Assembly: GCF_024347135.1 (NCBI RefSeq)
Contig: NZ_AP024907.1
Span: 363,001-427,000, forward strand
Length of the DNA: 64,000 bases
Reading direction: 5' to 3'
DNA from: Vibrio spartinae
Lineage (GTDB): Bacteria; Pseudomonadota; Gammaproteobacteria; Enterobacterales; Vibrionaceae
Below, piece by piece: positions 18,601 through 25,284 of the stretch (positions are counted from its first letter, which is position 1; every line of letters starts with the position of its first letter). The notes under the pieces are model-generated. The model made no database searches. It saw only the letters and a list, made by a program, of their open reading frames with translations, and was not told where the DNA came from. Made by a program: the position numbers and the translations under genes.

Positions 18601-19649
18601 CGCTGGAATCGGTCGATATGATCACCGACGGTTATGGGGTGGTGGTCGAGCGGCGCAGTTATGATACCTGGGGTAAACAGCGCAAAGTGAGCTGGCGGGA
18701 AGACGGCCCGCTGGATGTCGTGCAGGCCGCCATTACCAACCGGGGTTACACCGGCCATGAAGAGATCACCGAAGTCGGTCTGATTCATATGAACGGCCGA
18801 GTATATGATCAGGAATTAGGGCGGTTTATCAGCCCCGATCCGGAGATTCAGGCACCATTTGTGACCAATAGCTTTAACCGCTATTCTTATGTCTGGAACA
18901 ATCCATTGAAGTATCGGGATCCGACAGGTTTTTGGATTCGAGAAATTAACCCTTTCGGAAATATAGATATGATGGGGGAATCTATTGTACAAAATATCTC
19001 AGTCCAAGCAGAGGAAAATGCTTCAGCTCTTATCAATGGTTTTGTAAGTGCTGAAGCATCCCTAGGTTATTATGGGGAGGCTATAACCGCAACTTATGGT
19101 GAGAGGGGCATTAATCTATACTCTAGTGCGGTTATTAATAAAGGGCCTCATGACACGACTGATATTTTATCTTTTAGTGCTGGGGTTATATTTGGGGACC
19201 CTAAAGCTATAGAAGGCTTTGGAGTCAACTTTAACGGTCCATTCCTTGGTGCCGGTTTTTCACTTGATCGCCAAACAGGATTAATTGATGGGGAGTCGAT
19301 TAGTGTTTATGCGCACGATGATATGCTTCCTGGCTCTTCCTATCAATATACAGGTAAATTGAGTGATGAATTACTTGACGCTCTTTATGATAATGGAAGT
19401 ACAAATTATAGTGATTATGCAGACCTTAGTGAACATCTTTTAGCTGGGGCGACATATATGGGGCCTCATACTACACCTACCAGTGAAAATTATGGTGGTT
19501 ATGGAGATAATCAATCGGGCAATGATGGAAACTCAGGAGCTCATACTGGTGGGGTGGGTGAGAATGCAGATGGATGTACAGGTTGTAATACTCCATGGGG
19601 AGGAAGATCAATCAAAGACATAATTTTTGTGAAGCTTCGTAGTTCATAA
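12606..19649 (+). CDS. Sec-exported SpvB/RHS-repeat giant protein, probable polymorphic toxin
   Basis: A 2347-residue protein. It starts with a Sec signal peptide (residues 1-30), then an SpvB/TcB-type N-terminal domain (about 35-320; ATYSLPIHISPGRAGHQPKL, GNLGVGWSLGG). FG-GAP/VCBS-like repeats follow (about 430-600; DFNGDSAEE, DFNGDGLDD, DWNGDGWAD) and then a TcdB-like middle region. Many YD/RHS repeats cover about 1020-2040, and the RHS core ends near residue 2105 (GRFISPDPE, NPLKYRDPTGFW). The last 240 residues form a tip I cannot assign, with a Gly/Asn-rich tail and CTGC. RHS barrels normally encapsulate a C-terminal effector that is cut off at the core. Two homologous cysteine-containing modules (about 838-945 and 1514-1614) interrupt the architecture. 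No immunity gene follows. Confidence 0.85.
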   Translation: MKITMTRTVTSFCVLLCSVFLFNNPAAYGATGEKSVQLSGKFQASGGEATYSLPIHISPGRAGHQPKLSFEYRSDSPNGNLGVGWSLGGVSNIRRCGKNLLKDGRWGGVNFDGNDRYCLDGQRLIAVSGRNGGDLTEYRLEKNGYDKIVSFGQTAGSGPAYFKIWRKDGSVYEYGNSADSRVELPGQSHVYQWTLNKITDGSKNNHVTFLYAEDNGAGTHVLNQIQYVGGKINFQYEDRSDKVSQYFYGARLNRNFRLKTVHTYDRNNQLIGDYHLAYHYSAGTARSLLSQIEYCAGGECSTALKFNWAETGRVQLDGGRETSFYRPQFIDQNNDGVSTLYGRVSSINSQGLFRIKNPIAEVPYSPVEPGKETASVKSFALQGKVNAVSVKINQCRQTNVGASFQKTDGSYEAYCHDPQSPQFWSSGTNAGDFNGDSAEELIKGYQVADFNGDGLDDKYIFDNPSKGYKYIITGKGEQTLVDHDNKTLKALADVNNDGYLDVVMQDRAGKLFLYLFNGQSFNPPITLNHSVVLDKNISFVDINNDGYPELAYNGKFYRNRFGIITQEVLLDLPFDSLTTGDWNGDGWADLVDNDSTDRKKSKLYYSTPAIQDKITSFQEDAIQFNVTYKPAVDRSVLTQSFYDANNIRNVTPRRYLVSQVMKQPKGYGSTQYTYYYVGAKLHRLGGGFLGFAQITEVENAEVSTKTITDFEQLDLVKVGKTNRVRVYKNNHLISDTSYAYTRKDHRGYQANYYQIYASTMTQKQYGLANPAIEKQQVTQRVLNQFGSLTDEKVTITSGLEGTGSYTQHQRYEYLSTGVNQDHSIFDVTTTSQIDNLSAILGRYKAGISRYCSSQGTMYFKPNNYVVILHGEVDTPILLERYGEYFKYSVQSVATDLDGLTRYQGALTQVSAQEFAQSGANGCGSYGLADVNGDGVPEITTSRSTNVQLVTESGNNYWQLGAVKNVVSTLTDETSGLKRTTKQSFSYSSQGFMTSQVTQGAEYESTGEAAISHNELRKSYQYDDWGNVTAESIQGTDLPQRTTATQYDSDGLSVTASVNAMGQKTTVKYNGQGLLKQSVSPLKSRTTSYRYDVFGRVVSETLPGVRNINQTRYQLGGQCPQHLPQTVSCVTTTVATGAESIIQYDYAGREIRNLHRGFQGRWVAVDTSWDRNGRKIRVTRPYFLSETHPAAVTFGYDLLNREVLKSEPADGGKRAVYQTVYQGLKTTVTDGRGYQHSTQSNVMGYILRKDEPLGAYQTYDYYPDGSLRSSQDSKGNVTRIRYDSLGHRSFLDDPDMGQWSYRYNALGELVYKQDANGVITKIVYDGLGRKVKQTEGGAVSNWRYDERGAIGVIAGFSGNGNETDYYYNQSGLVEEIAVRVKGEKFSTHYFYDDYERVSREVRPNGTDTSVWGKANSVSQSSNAQERLAVEYVYNPYGYVAAVRSPRSYADEVFTSASYREDIRQLLDEAIAQASVYLKKAERYSTQTTFFKEKADEYNQKMVNVHTLDSASAAMLAGGYRYKQWCNSSGECYLRPGTWVLLHDDVSIPLDITLDGAIYRLTTTLAGSGDGIRRYHASVSPVSDTEFNSQSLTAAHDYLLTDYDHNGQPDLMSTQDIYIAQADAQTREELHFTADELDEAATIAGSRYKFYTHLASQLIALSEKVANLSGLYCEYANQLGGSQVDAAQRSQCQNTATTSQADHLNLILTQSELAESADNPAYIYYWQRRDTDAYDHTLSETLGNGLANTYIHDQATGRPSMITTHKASVLLNRQLAGSLNSGQVIRSLVYRYDQHNNVVYRQDEQLGITDQWSYDGLDRVTSNTIALDDPNRHGKDNPDFEASFSYRYDSLGNITYKQGIGDYEYDGKAAGPHAVTKANGLNYTYDHAGNMLQARGAGSSENERTLSWNAFNKPETITRNGNTVTFKYDAEHNRYLKTTSDGKETFYFGKYYERVTDTKTGEVQHKHFIYADGKLIALNTQVKDADDKLKDKQIRYLHYDALESVDMITDGYGVVVERRSYDTWGKQRKVSWREDGPLDVVQAAITNRGYTGHEEITEVGLIHMNGRVYDQELGRFISPDPEIQAPFVTNSFNRYSYVWNNPLKYRDPTGFWIREINPFGNIDMMGESIVQNISVQAEENASALINGFVSAEASLGYYGEAITATYGERGINLYSSAVINKGPHDTTDILSFSAGVIFGDPKAIEGFGVNFNGPFLGAGFSLDRQTGLIDGESISVYAHDDMLPGSSYQYTGKLSDELLDALYDNGSTNYSDYADLSEHLLAGATYMGPHTTPTSENYGGYGDNQSGNDGNSGAHTGGVGENADGCTGCNTPWGGRSIKDIIFVKLRSS
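15115..15441 (+). other. First copy of an internal cysteine-containing module in the RHS protein
   Basis: Residues about 837-945. Pattern: RYK, a CSS-G unit, a P-NYVV-LH strand, an acidic V-P step, RYQGALTQVSAQEF, and a closing calcium-loop-like DVNGDGVPEI. It matches a second copy about 670 residues later. Confidence 0.55.
17148..17447 (+). other. Second copy of the internal module in the RHS protein
   Basis: Residues about 1515-1614. Pattern: RYK, CNSSGEC, RPGTWVLLHDDV, RYHASVSPVSDTEF and DYDHNGQPDL, in the same order and spacing as the first copy. A helical, probably coiled-coil stretch flanks it on both sides (about 1465-1505 and 1620-1710). Confidence 0.55.
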
Positions 19650-19680
19650 AATAATGATGACTACAAAACGATGAATAAAA

Positions 19681-19703
19681 AACGCCAGTCTCAGACTGGC
19701 GTT
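19681..19703. terminator. Bidirectional terminator between the RHS gene and the CARDB gene
   Basis: Perfect stem AACGCCAGTC / GACTGGCGTT with a 3-base loop. An A-run precedes it (T-run for the minus strand), so it ends the minus-strand gene well and the RHS gene more weakly. Confidence 0.85.
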
Positions 19704-19731
19704 GATTTTGGACGACGACTAAATTAGCCGG

Positions 19732-20778
19732 CTATTCTTGATGCTCTGGTAAAGCAACTGCATCAAGTTGGTTGATAGCGTTGAATAGATCGTCTTGGTT
19801 TGTTTGTTTTGACTTGAGCATTTTCATCCCTGGTGTGACCGGTAATTGTGGGTCAACGAAGTTTTGGTTATCTTCGTCGGTTCTGGTCAGGTAAGTCATT
19901 AAGCCACTGCTGTTGGCTGACTGTACATTTGATTTAGCCGCAATGCCTTGTTCTGTGGCTGAGCTGTCAATCACAGTAATTTTACCCATCGCGACGTTGT
20001 TATTTTCATTGGTTTCAGCAACAACATTAGTTCTGTCGACCGCCAACACTAAATAATAAGTACCCGCCGTCAGGCCTGAAAGCATCGGGATGGTGATCGT
20101 GTGTCTTGAACCGTTGGGGAGTCTAATGGGTGTTTCGCCATAGAAATAGATAAGTTGCTTATTTGCATTGGCCAAATATACCGCCAGCGTTGGTGCTGTA
20201 CCGCTTTTTTGTGCACAATTGGCTGATGATACCTCGGCATTAATCACAACCTGGCCACCCGCAGTGACTCGGTTCGGAGAAAAACTACCGGAAGAGACCA
20301 GCCAGTCCGGTGCGCCTAAACCCCCGATCTTGACGGTATTGAAACTCAGTGCACTCGAAATACTGTAACTCGCCTTCACCTTAAATTCATAGGGGACACA
20401 TGAATTTGCCAGTGCAGTTCTGTTGTTTTCACTTAACACAGAATCCAGGTTGACTCGGTATGTTTGTGTCGAGCTACTTGGGACGCAGCGCATTGTACCG
20501 CCTAAACCACCGCTTCCACATGAAATATCAGCAAAATCACGGCCGATATTAATGCCTGATTTTCCACCATCTTGTGTCAGCGCAAAATTAACGGTTCTAC
20601 CGTTATTAAAGATCTCAGAGCCGAACATGTGGTAGTCCACTTCCAGGGTTTTTTGATTCGGGTATGGGATCTCTGTGTTAACGATATCGACGTTGCCCGG
20701 ATAAATCGAGGCGAGAGCAGCTTGACTACAAAGCGCTGTTGTTGTGAGAAAGCCAACGACTATTTTGTCTAGTTTCAT
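19732..20778 (-). CDS. Secreted protein with a CARDB-like domain
   Basis: A 348-residue exported protein with a signal peptide ending near residue 24 (ALCSQAALA). The C-terminal half shows a CARDB-type beta-sandwich (about residues 155-270: PDWLVSSGSFSPNRVTAGG, LAVDRTNVVAETNENNN), a fold often used for cell adhesion or as a spacer in secreted enzymes. The N-terminal half has four cysteines and no family I recognise. AGGAAC precedes the start at a usable distance. It is convergent with the RHS gene and divergent from the GH5 gene. Catalytic function is not evident. Confidence 0.75.
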   Translation of the reverse strand: MKLDKIVVGFLTTTALCSQAALASIYPGNVDIVNTEIPYPNQKTLEVDYHMFGSEIFNNGRTVNFALTQDGGKSGINIGRDFADISCGSGGLGGTMRCVPSSSTQTYRVNLDSVLSENNRTALANSCVPYEFKVKASYSISSALSFNTVKIGGLGAPDWLVSSGSFSPNRVTAGGQVVINAEVSSANCAQKSGTAPTLAVYLANANKQLIYFYGETPIRLPNGSRHTITIPMLSGLTAGTYYLVLAVDRTNVVAETNENNNVAMGKITVIDSSATEQGIAAKSNVQSANSSGLMTYLTRTDEDNQNFVDPQLPVTPGMKMLKSKQTNQDDLFNAINQLDAVALPEHQE

Positions 20779-21111
20779 ACTTAGTTCCTATTCCTATATG
20801 TTTATTATGATTTCGTCAGTGAGGTTTGACGCGACCCTTGTGCAAATGAAACAAGATTTATATCAACTTTCGCTATTATGAAATGAATTTATTATCCGTC
20901 AATGCGGGTTTGTCTTTTTTATCAATACTGTGATCAATGAGAAACTATAGTGTGCTGTTTTCGGGGCAATTACTGAGTAACAGGATGCTCGTTCAATATC
21001 AAATTCGACATGGCTTGAATTAATATGAAATTATAACCATATTATTACGGTTTGAATGGTACTGCTGGAACTATCTATCGCGGTGCCGCCACCGACGATA
21101 AGGATATGGAA
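20779..21111. other. Intergenic region between the CARDB and GH5 genes
   Basis: This 333-base AT-rich gap separates divergent genes and must contain both promoters. A half-site TGTGATCA is present near 20929, but the second CRP half is missing. I see no RNA gene or ORF of note. Confidence 0.4.
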
Positions 21112-22095
21112 ATGAAATTAATAAAAATATTGCTGGCAACATTCGGTTGTATTTACGCTTTGTCTGCTCAGGCTGGGTTTTATATTGCCAATGGGGGGTT
21201 ATATGAAGGCAATGGACATCCTTTTAAAATCCGTGGGATCAACCATGCCCACACTTGGTATCTCAATCGGTTGAATCACGCCTTAGACGGGATTGCCGCG
21301 ACGGGGGCCAATACGGTGCGGATTGTTCTGAGTAACGGTCAGCGCTGGAATAAGAATGGTGCCGCTGATGTGGCGAATGTGATTCGACAAGCGAAAGCAA
21401 GACATTTGATCACGGTACTTGAAGTCCATGATACAACCGGCTTTGGTGAAGAGTGGCAAGCGGCAAGTTTAGATTCAGCAGCGGATTATTGGATCGAACT
21501 GAAAGATCAACTCGTCGGTCAGGAGGATTATGTCATTATTAATCTGGGCAATGAACCGATGGGAAATGGGGTGAGTGCCAGTGTGTGGATCAATGATCAT
21601 ATCGATGCGATTCAGCGCTTAAGAAAAGCCGGGCTGACTCATACACTGATGGTTGATGCGCCAAACTGGGGGCAGGACTGGCAACAAATCATGTTGGGTC
21701 ATGCTCAGTCTGTATTTGATGCTGACCCACTGCATAATACGATATTTAGTGTCCACATGTATCAGGTTTACGGGGATTACCCAGCGGTTAACAATTACAT
21801 CTCAACATTTCTCAATCAAGGTTTGGCACTGGTTGTTGGTGAGTTCGGTGCGAGTCATCAAGGTGAGGATGTCGCTGAAGGTGCGATTATGGAACGGGCA
21901 GAAACCTTGAATATCGGCTATATCGGCTGGTCATGGTCGGGCAATAATCAAGATGTTGCGGATTTGGACATCGTCAATCACTGGGATAATCATTCATATA
22001 GCGAGTGGGGCAAGATTCTGATCAATGGCGTGAACGGTATCAAGTCCACGTCGACACCCGCCACAATTTTTACCTGTGGTACATCTTGCCAGTAA
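21112..22095 (+). CDS. Secreted GH5 endo-beta-1,4-mannanase-like enzyme
   Basis: A 327-residue glycoside hydrolase of family 5, closest in my reading to subfamily 8 bacterial mannanases. A signal peptide (about residues 1-19, LSAQA) precedes GFYIANGGLYEGNGHPFKIR and RGINHAHTWY. The acid/base is Glu148 (NLGNEPMG) and the nucleophile Glu244 (VVGEFGASHQ). It has no carbohydrate-binding module and ends in a short tail with two cysteines. The ATG at 21112 is chosen because AAGGA at 21100-21104 lies 7 bases upstream; a longer frame opens at 21052. A terminator follows. Substrate mannan is inferred from family resemblance. Confidence 0.85.
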   Translation: MKLIKILLATFGCIYALSAQAGFYIANGGLYEGNGHPFKIRGINHAHTWYLNRLNHALDGIAATGANTVRIVLSNGQRWNKNGAADVANVIRQAKARHLITVLEVHDTTGFGEEWQAASLDSAADYWIELKDQLVGQEDYVIINLGNEPMGNGVSASVWINDHIDAIQRLRKAGLTHTLMVDAPNWGQDWQQIMLGHAQSVFDADPLHNTIFSVHMYQVYGDYPAVNNYISTFLNQGLALVVGEFGASHQGEDVAEGAIMERAETLNIGYIGWSWSGNNQDVADLDIVNHWDNHSYSEWGKILINGVNGIKSTSTPATIFTCGTSCQ

Positions 22096-22126
22096 CTTTG
22101 TAAGTATTTATCTGACCTATCTTGCA

Positions 22127-22162
22127 CCGGACAGAGAGAATCTCATCGCTGTCCGGACTTTT
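22127..22162 (+). terminator. Terminator after the GH5 gene
   Basis: Stem CCGGACAG / CTGTCCGG (22127-22134 with 22149-22156) followed by ACTTTTA. The loop is 14 bases and the T-run short, so strength is moderate. Confidence 0.65.
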
Positions 22163-22659
22163 ACCCATGTACCTCGTTATTTATCAATTAGATGAAGATG
22201 AATTGGGAGCAATCATACAGATTGGGAATAATTATAAGATTCAATATATCTCGGCTCTATTATAAGCAATTTGTTGTACTAATATGGTAAGTGTTCCATT
22301 TTGTCTCAGTAGTCTGATTTTTGGCGCGTGACATGACACTATTTTCATTTGTACAACCAGAAAATGGTGTTTATCAACTGACATGTGTTTTCGTGCTCGT
22401 ATAGGAATTGTCAGATTATAAGAGAGGCAGATAAGGGAGAGAATGAATGTTGACGGATAAAACTCTTTCGTGATTAATCCTGGATCTTCATCAATACCAT
22501 GCTGAATTTCAAGAAGTACGTCGAGCTGGTTTGGTACGTTTTTGCCACTGTCGGTATACCTGATGTTTGATGAACTTTTCGTTTGTAGAGCTTTGCTTTG
22601 ATCGAGTTTTGTTCCGGCTGCATCACTTTTATAGCAACAGTAGCAAAGGAGAATATCTT
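22163..22659. other. Long intergenic region before the GH44 gene
   Basis: About 500 AT-rich bases with no supported gene. A reading frame on the minus strand is open from the GH44 5' end to 22241, but it has no recognisable domain and no clear ribosome site. The region probably holds the GH44 promoter and untranslated leader; I see no confident operator. Confidence 0.4.
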
Positions 22660-22662
22660 GTG

Positions 22663-24618
22663 ATGAATGTATCAAGTCATCGACATGGACTAGCCAGACC
22701 GAAAATACTATCTGTACTGATTTTTGCAGCATTAGCCAGTAGCGCTGCTTCTGCTCAGGTGAGCATCGATTATTCGATTTCACCTGACGAACAAAATCAT
22801 GAAATCAGTGATTTAATCTATGGTACCAATCATCGAATGAATATGACTGGTCATGAAAATTTTGGTTTCTATCGCCTCGGCGGCAACCGGACAACCGCAT
22901 ATAACTGGGAGAATAACTACTCCAATGCCGGATCTGACTGGGTGCATTCCAGTGATACCTATATGGTACCGGATGGTGCAGATGAAACCATTCCCGGGAT
23001 TACGCTGACCGATTTTGTCGATAACGACGCGATCGGCGCGAAAACGATGCTGACCGTGCCATTAGCTGGCTATGTTGCCGCGGATAAGGATGGTACGGTA
23101 CAGGAAGGGGAGGTCGCCCCATCATCTCGTTGGATTCCGGCGATAGCGAAAAAAAATGCACCATTCTCGTTAACGCCTGATCTTACAGATAATGCTGTGT
23201 ATACCGATGAAATGGTCAACTTTTTAGTTGAGCGGTACGGAAAAGCGGCTGACGGTGGCGTATTTGCTTACTCACTGGATAATGAGCCCAGTTTATGGTA
23301 CCACACCCACTCACGAATTCATCCTGACAAACCGGGCGCAAAAGAACTGCTTGATCGTTCGGTTGAAGCGGCTCAGGCCGTGAAAGGTGTCGATCCGACA
23401 GCGATGATCTTTGGCCCTGCTTTGTATGGCTTTACCGCATTTGTATCGTTGACTGATGCACCGGATTGGTCGAACTATTCAGATCAGTATCACTGGTTTA
23501 TTGATTATTATCTGGCAGAGATGAAAGCGGCTGGTGAATCATCCGGTATGCGATTATTAGATGTACTCGACTTGCACTGGTATTCCGAAGCGCAAGGCGA
23601 CCAACGTGTCACGGGGGGGAATGCGGATTCCGCAAAAGATAAAAATGCGCGGATGCAGGCTCCTCGGACATTGTGGGATCCTGAATATCAGGAAGATAGC
23701 TGGATTGCCCAATGGAATATGGCTGAACTGCCGCTGATTCCACATATTCAAGATTCAATCGACGCGCATTATCCGGGAACCAAGATTGCCTTCACTGAGT
23801 ACGGTTATGGCGGTGGTGATGATATTACCGGTGCGATTACTGAAGCGGATGTATTGGGTATTTTCGGTAAATATGACGTCTATGCTGCAAATAGCTGGAT
23901 TTTAAATGATGAAGAGAAATATTTAGCCAGTGCCTATCGTCTCTATCGTAACTATGATGGTGAGAATGGGACATTTGGTGATACCAGTGTCACCGCAACG
24001 ATGAGCGATAAAGAAAACAGCTCTATTTATGCGTCGGTTGATTCAGAGACTGGATTGCTTCATGTCATTGTACTGAATAAGAATATGAACGAATCGATCA
24101 ATGGTGTATTCAATATCGATTCAACAACGATCTATAAGTCAGGAAAGACTTATGTCTTGAATTCCGATTCGGTTGAAATCCAAGATAAAGGTGAGGTTGA
24201 GGTGACGAATAATCAGCTCAATTATGATATTCCTGCCTTGTCTGCTTATCATTTTGTCTTTAGTACAGCAGACGCCACCGACCCGACAGATCCAACGGAC
24301 CCAACGGACCCAACAGACCCGACTGATCCAACAGACCCTACCGATCCAACGGATCCCGGTACTGATGGTGTCACTGTGTCCGTGAACATTCCACAAGATG
24401 GTAGCGCATCATACTGTTCTGATATTGTTGTTACCAATAATGGTTCAGAAGCCGTTGAATGGCAGACTAATTTTGACGTCGAAGGTAGTGTTTATGCGTT
24501 ATGGAACGCAAACTGGGAACAAGCAGGCACCACCGTCACCATTAGTGGTGTTGAATGGAATAAAGTGCTGCAACCGGGAGCCAGTACCAGCTCTATTGGG
24601 TTCTGCGCGAATCGTTAA
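22663..24618 (+). CDS. Secreted GH44 endoglucanase/xyloglucanase with CBM2-like domain
   Basis: A 651-residue exported enzyme. A signal peptide covers residues 1-33 (LASSAASA), then a GH44 catalytic domain about 35-540. The acid is Glu208 in SLDNEPSLWYHTHSRIHP and the nucleophile Glu379 in AFTEYGYGGGDD. An (Asp-Pro-Thr)8 linker follows, and a C-terminal CBM2-like domain of about 82 residues has paired cysteines and conserved tryptophans (VEWQTNF, WNANWEQ, GVEWNKVLQPG). GH44 enzymes cut beta-1,4-glucan and xyloglucan. AAGGAG at 22646-22651 supports a start at GTG 22660 or ATG 22663; the upstream in-frame ATG at 22567 is not used. Confidence 0.9.
   Translation: MNVSSHRHGLARPKILSVLIFAALASSAASAQVSIDYSISPDEQNHEISDLIYGTNHRMNMTGHENFGFYRLGGNRTTAYNWENNYSNAGSDWVHSSDTYMVPDGADETIPGITLTDFVDNDAIGAKTMLTVPLAGYVAADKDGTVQEGEVAPSSRWIPAIAKKNAPFSLTPDLTDNAVYTDEMVNFLVERYGKAADGGVFAYSLDNEPSLWYHTHSRIHPDKPGAKELLDRSVEAAQAVKGVDPTAMIFGPALYGFTAFVSLTDAPDWSNYSDQYHWFIDYYLAEMKAAGESSGMRLLDVLDLHWYSEAQGDQRVTGGNADSAKDKNARMQAPRTLWDPEYQEDSWIAQWNMAELPLIPHIQDSIDAHYPGTKIAFTEYGYGGGDDITGAITEADVLGIFGKYDVYAANSWILNDEEKYLASAYRLYRNYDGENGTFGDTSVTATMSDKENSSIYASVDSETGLLHVIVLNKNMNESINGVFNIDSTTIYKSGKTYVLNSDSVEIQDKGEVEVTNNQLNYDIPALSAYHFVFSTADATDPTDPTDPTDPTDPTDPTDPTDPTDPGTDGVTVSVNIPQDGSASYCSDIVVTNNGSEAVEWQTNFDVEGSVYALWNANWEQAGTTVTISGVEWNKVLQPGASTSSIGFCANR
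24280..24360 (+). repeat. Nine-base repeats encoding the Asp-Pro-Thr linker
   Basis: Eight DPT codon triplets plus one DPG, with mixed synonymous codons (gac/gat, cca/ccg/cct, aca/acg/act). It is the flexible spacer between the GH44 and CBM2-like domains. Codon variation suggests an old repeat kept by selection for the spacer. Confidence 0.9.
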
Positions 24619-24656
24619 TTGATATCTTTTCAATAATTACACGAGAACAAAAACGC

Positions 24657-24689
24657 AAATCCCCTGTAAAATATACAGGGGATTTTTTA
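24657..24689 (+). terminator. Terminator after the GH44 gene
   Basis: Stem ATCCCCTGTA / TACAGGGGAT with a 5-base loop, followed by a T-run. An A-rich stretch on the 5' side is typical of Vibrio terminators. Confidence 0.9.
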
Positions 24690-24874
24690 TGACTGATAAA
24701 AATAGTGACAATATTATCTATAAATGTCTAATTAGCTTGATTTTGAATCAATGTAAAATTAGGGTATGACTCTAAAATAGAGGTTTATCCGTGAATTGGT
24801 TGGATGCGATACAGCATATAAATCGATGCGCTGACTATATCCGAAAACTAATATAAGTATGAATAGGAACAACA

Positions 24875-25216
24875 ATGAAAAAATCAATGTTAAGCAGTAT
24901 CCTGTTGGGCTCTTTGTTATCTTTTACTGCTTTTGCCGGAACGGGAACAGGAACGATTACCCAAGTGATAGTACACCGGGATGATTCGGGTCACGGTGTG
25001 GTCATGTTTACCACACAAGGAAATACAGACAAAGCCCCTTGTAGCTCTGTGGCAAATGAGTGGGCATTTTCTCTGAATAATGAACTTGGGAAAGCGATGT
25101 ATTCCTTGGTGCTTTCAGCACAAGCGCAAGCCAAACCAGTAGTAGTGAAAGGAATGCATCAATGCAATGACTGGGGTGACAGAGAAACACCGCTTTATAT
25201 TGCCGTGCATAATTAA
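24875..25216 (+). CDS. Small secreted protein, function unknown
   Basis: A 113-residue protein with a clear signal peptide (about residues 1-21, SFTAFA). The mature part of about 92 residues has two cysteines (CSSVANEWAF and QCNDWGD), which could form a disulfide, and begins with GTGTITQVIVH. Short periplasmic or secreted proteins with this GTIT start, an RWAF/EWAF segment and a C-x-W-G-D end are common as hypotheticals in marine bacteria; I know no assigned role. Start is supported by AGGAA at 24865-24869. It is convergent with the next gene. Confidence 0.75.
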   Translation: MKKSMLSSILLGSLLSFTAFAGTGTGTITQVIVHRDDSGHGVVMFTTQGNTDKAPCSSVANEWAFSLNNELGKAMYSLVLSAQAQAKPVVVKGMHQCNDWGDRETPLYIAVHN

Positions 25217-25234
25217 GATTTTTTAGTTTAAAAA

Positions 25235-25256
25235 GGGAGAAGATGTGACTTCTCCC
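25235..25256. terminator. Terminator between two convergent small genes
   Basis: Stem GGGAGAAG / CTTCTCCC with a 6-base loop. A-run at its left reads as TTTTTAAA on the minus strand, so it mainly ends the minus-strand gene. Confidence 0.8.
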
Positions 25257-25284
25257 GATGTGTTATTTTTCAATGAACCTTTTA

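Noticed and set aside
18273..18788. A 171-codon frame on the minus strand inside the RHS gene
   Set aside because: It lies fully antisense to conserved RHS repeats and core, whose amino-acid signal is strong on the plus strand.
20925..20942. Possible CRP site upstream of the GH5 gene (TGTGATCAATGAGAAAC)
   Set aside because: Only one half matches; the TCACA half is absent.
22241..22783. A 180-codon open frame on the minus strand before and into the GH44 gene
   Set aside because: It overlaps the GH44 signal-peptide coding region, has no recognisable domain, no good ribosome site, and mixed composition. A chance frame in AT-rich DNA is more likely.
24280..24360. DPT repeat considered as a CRISPR or mobile repeat
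   Set aside because: It has no spacers and encodes an Asp-Pro-Thr linker between two enzyme domains.
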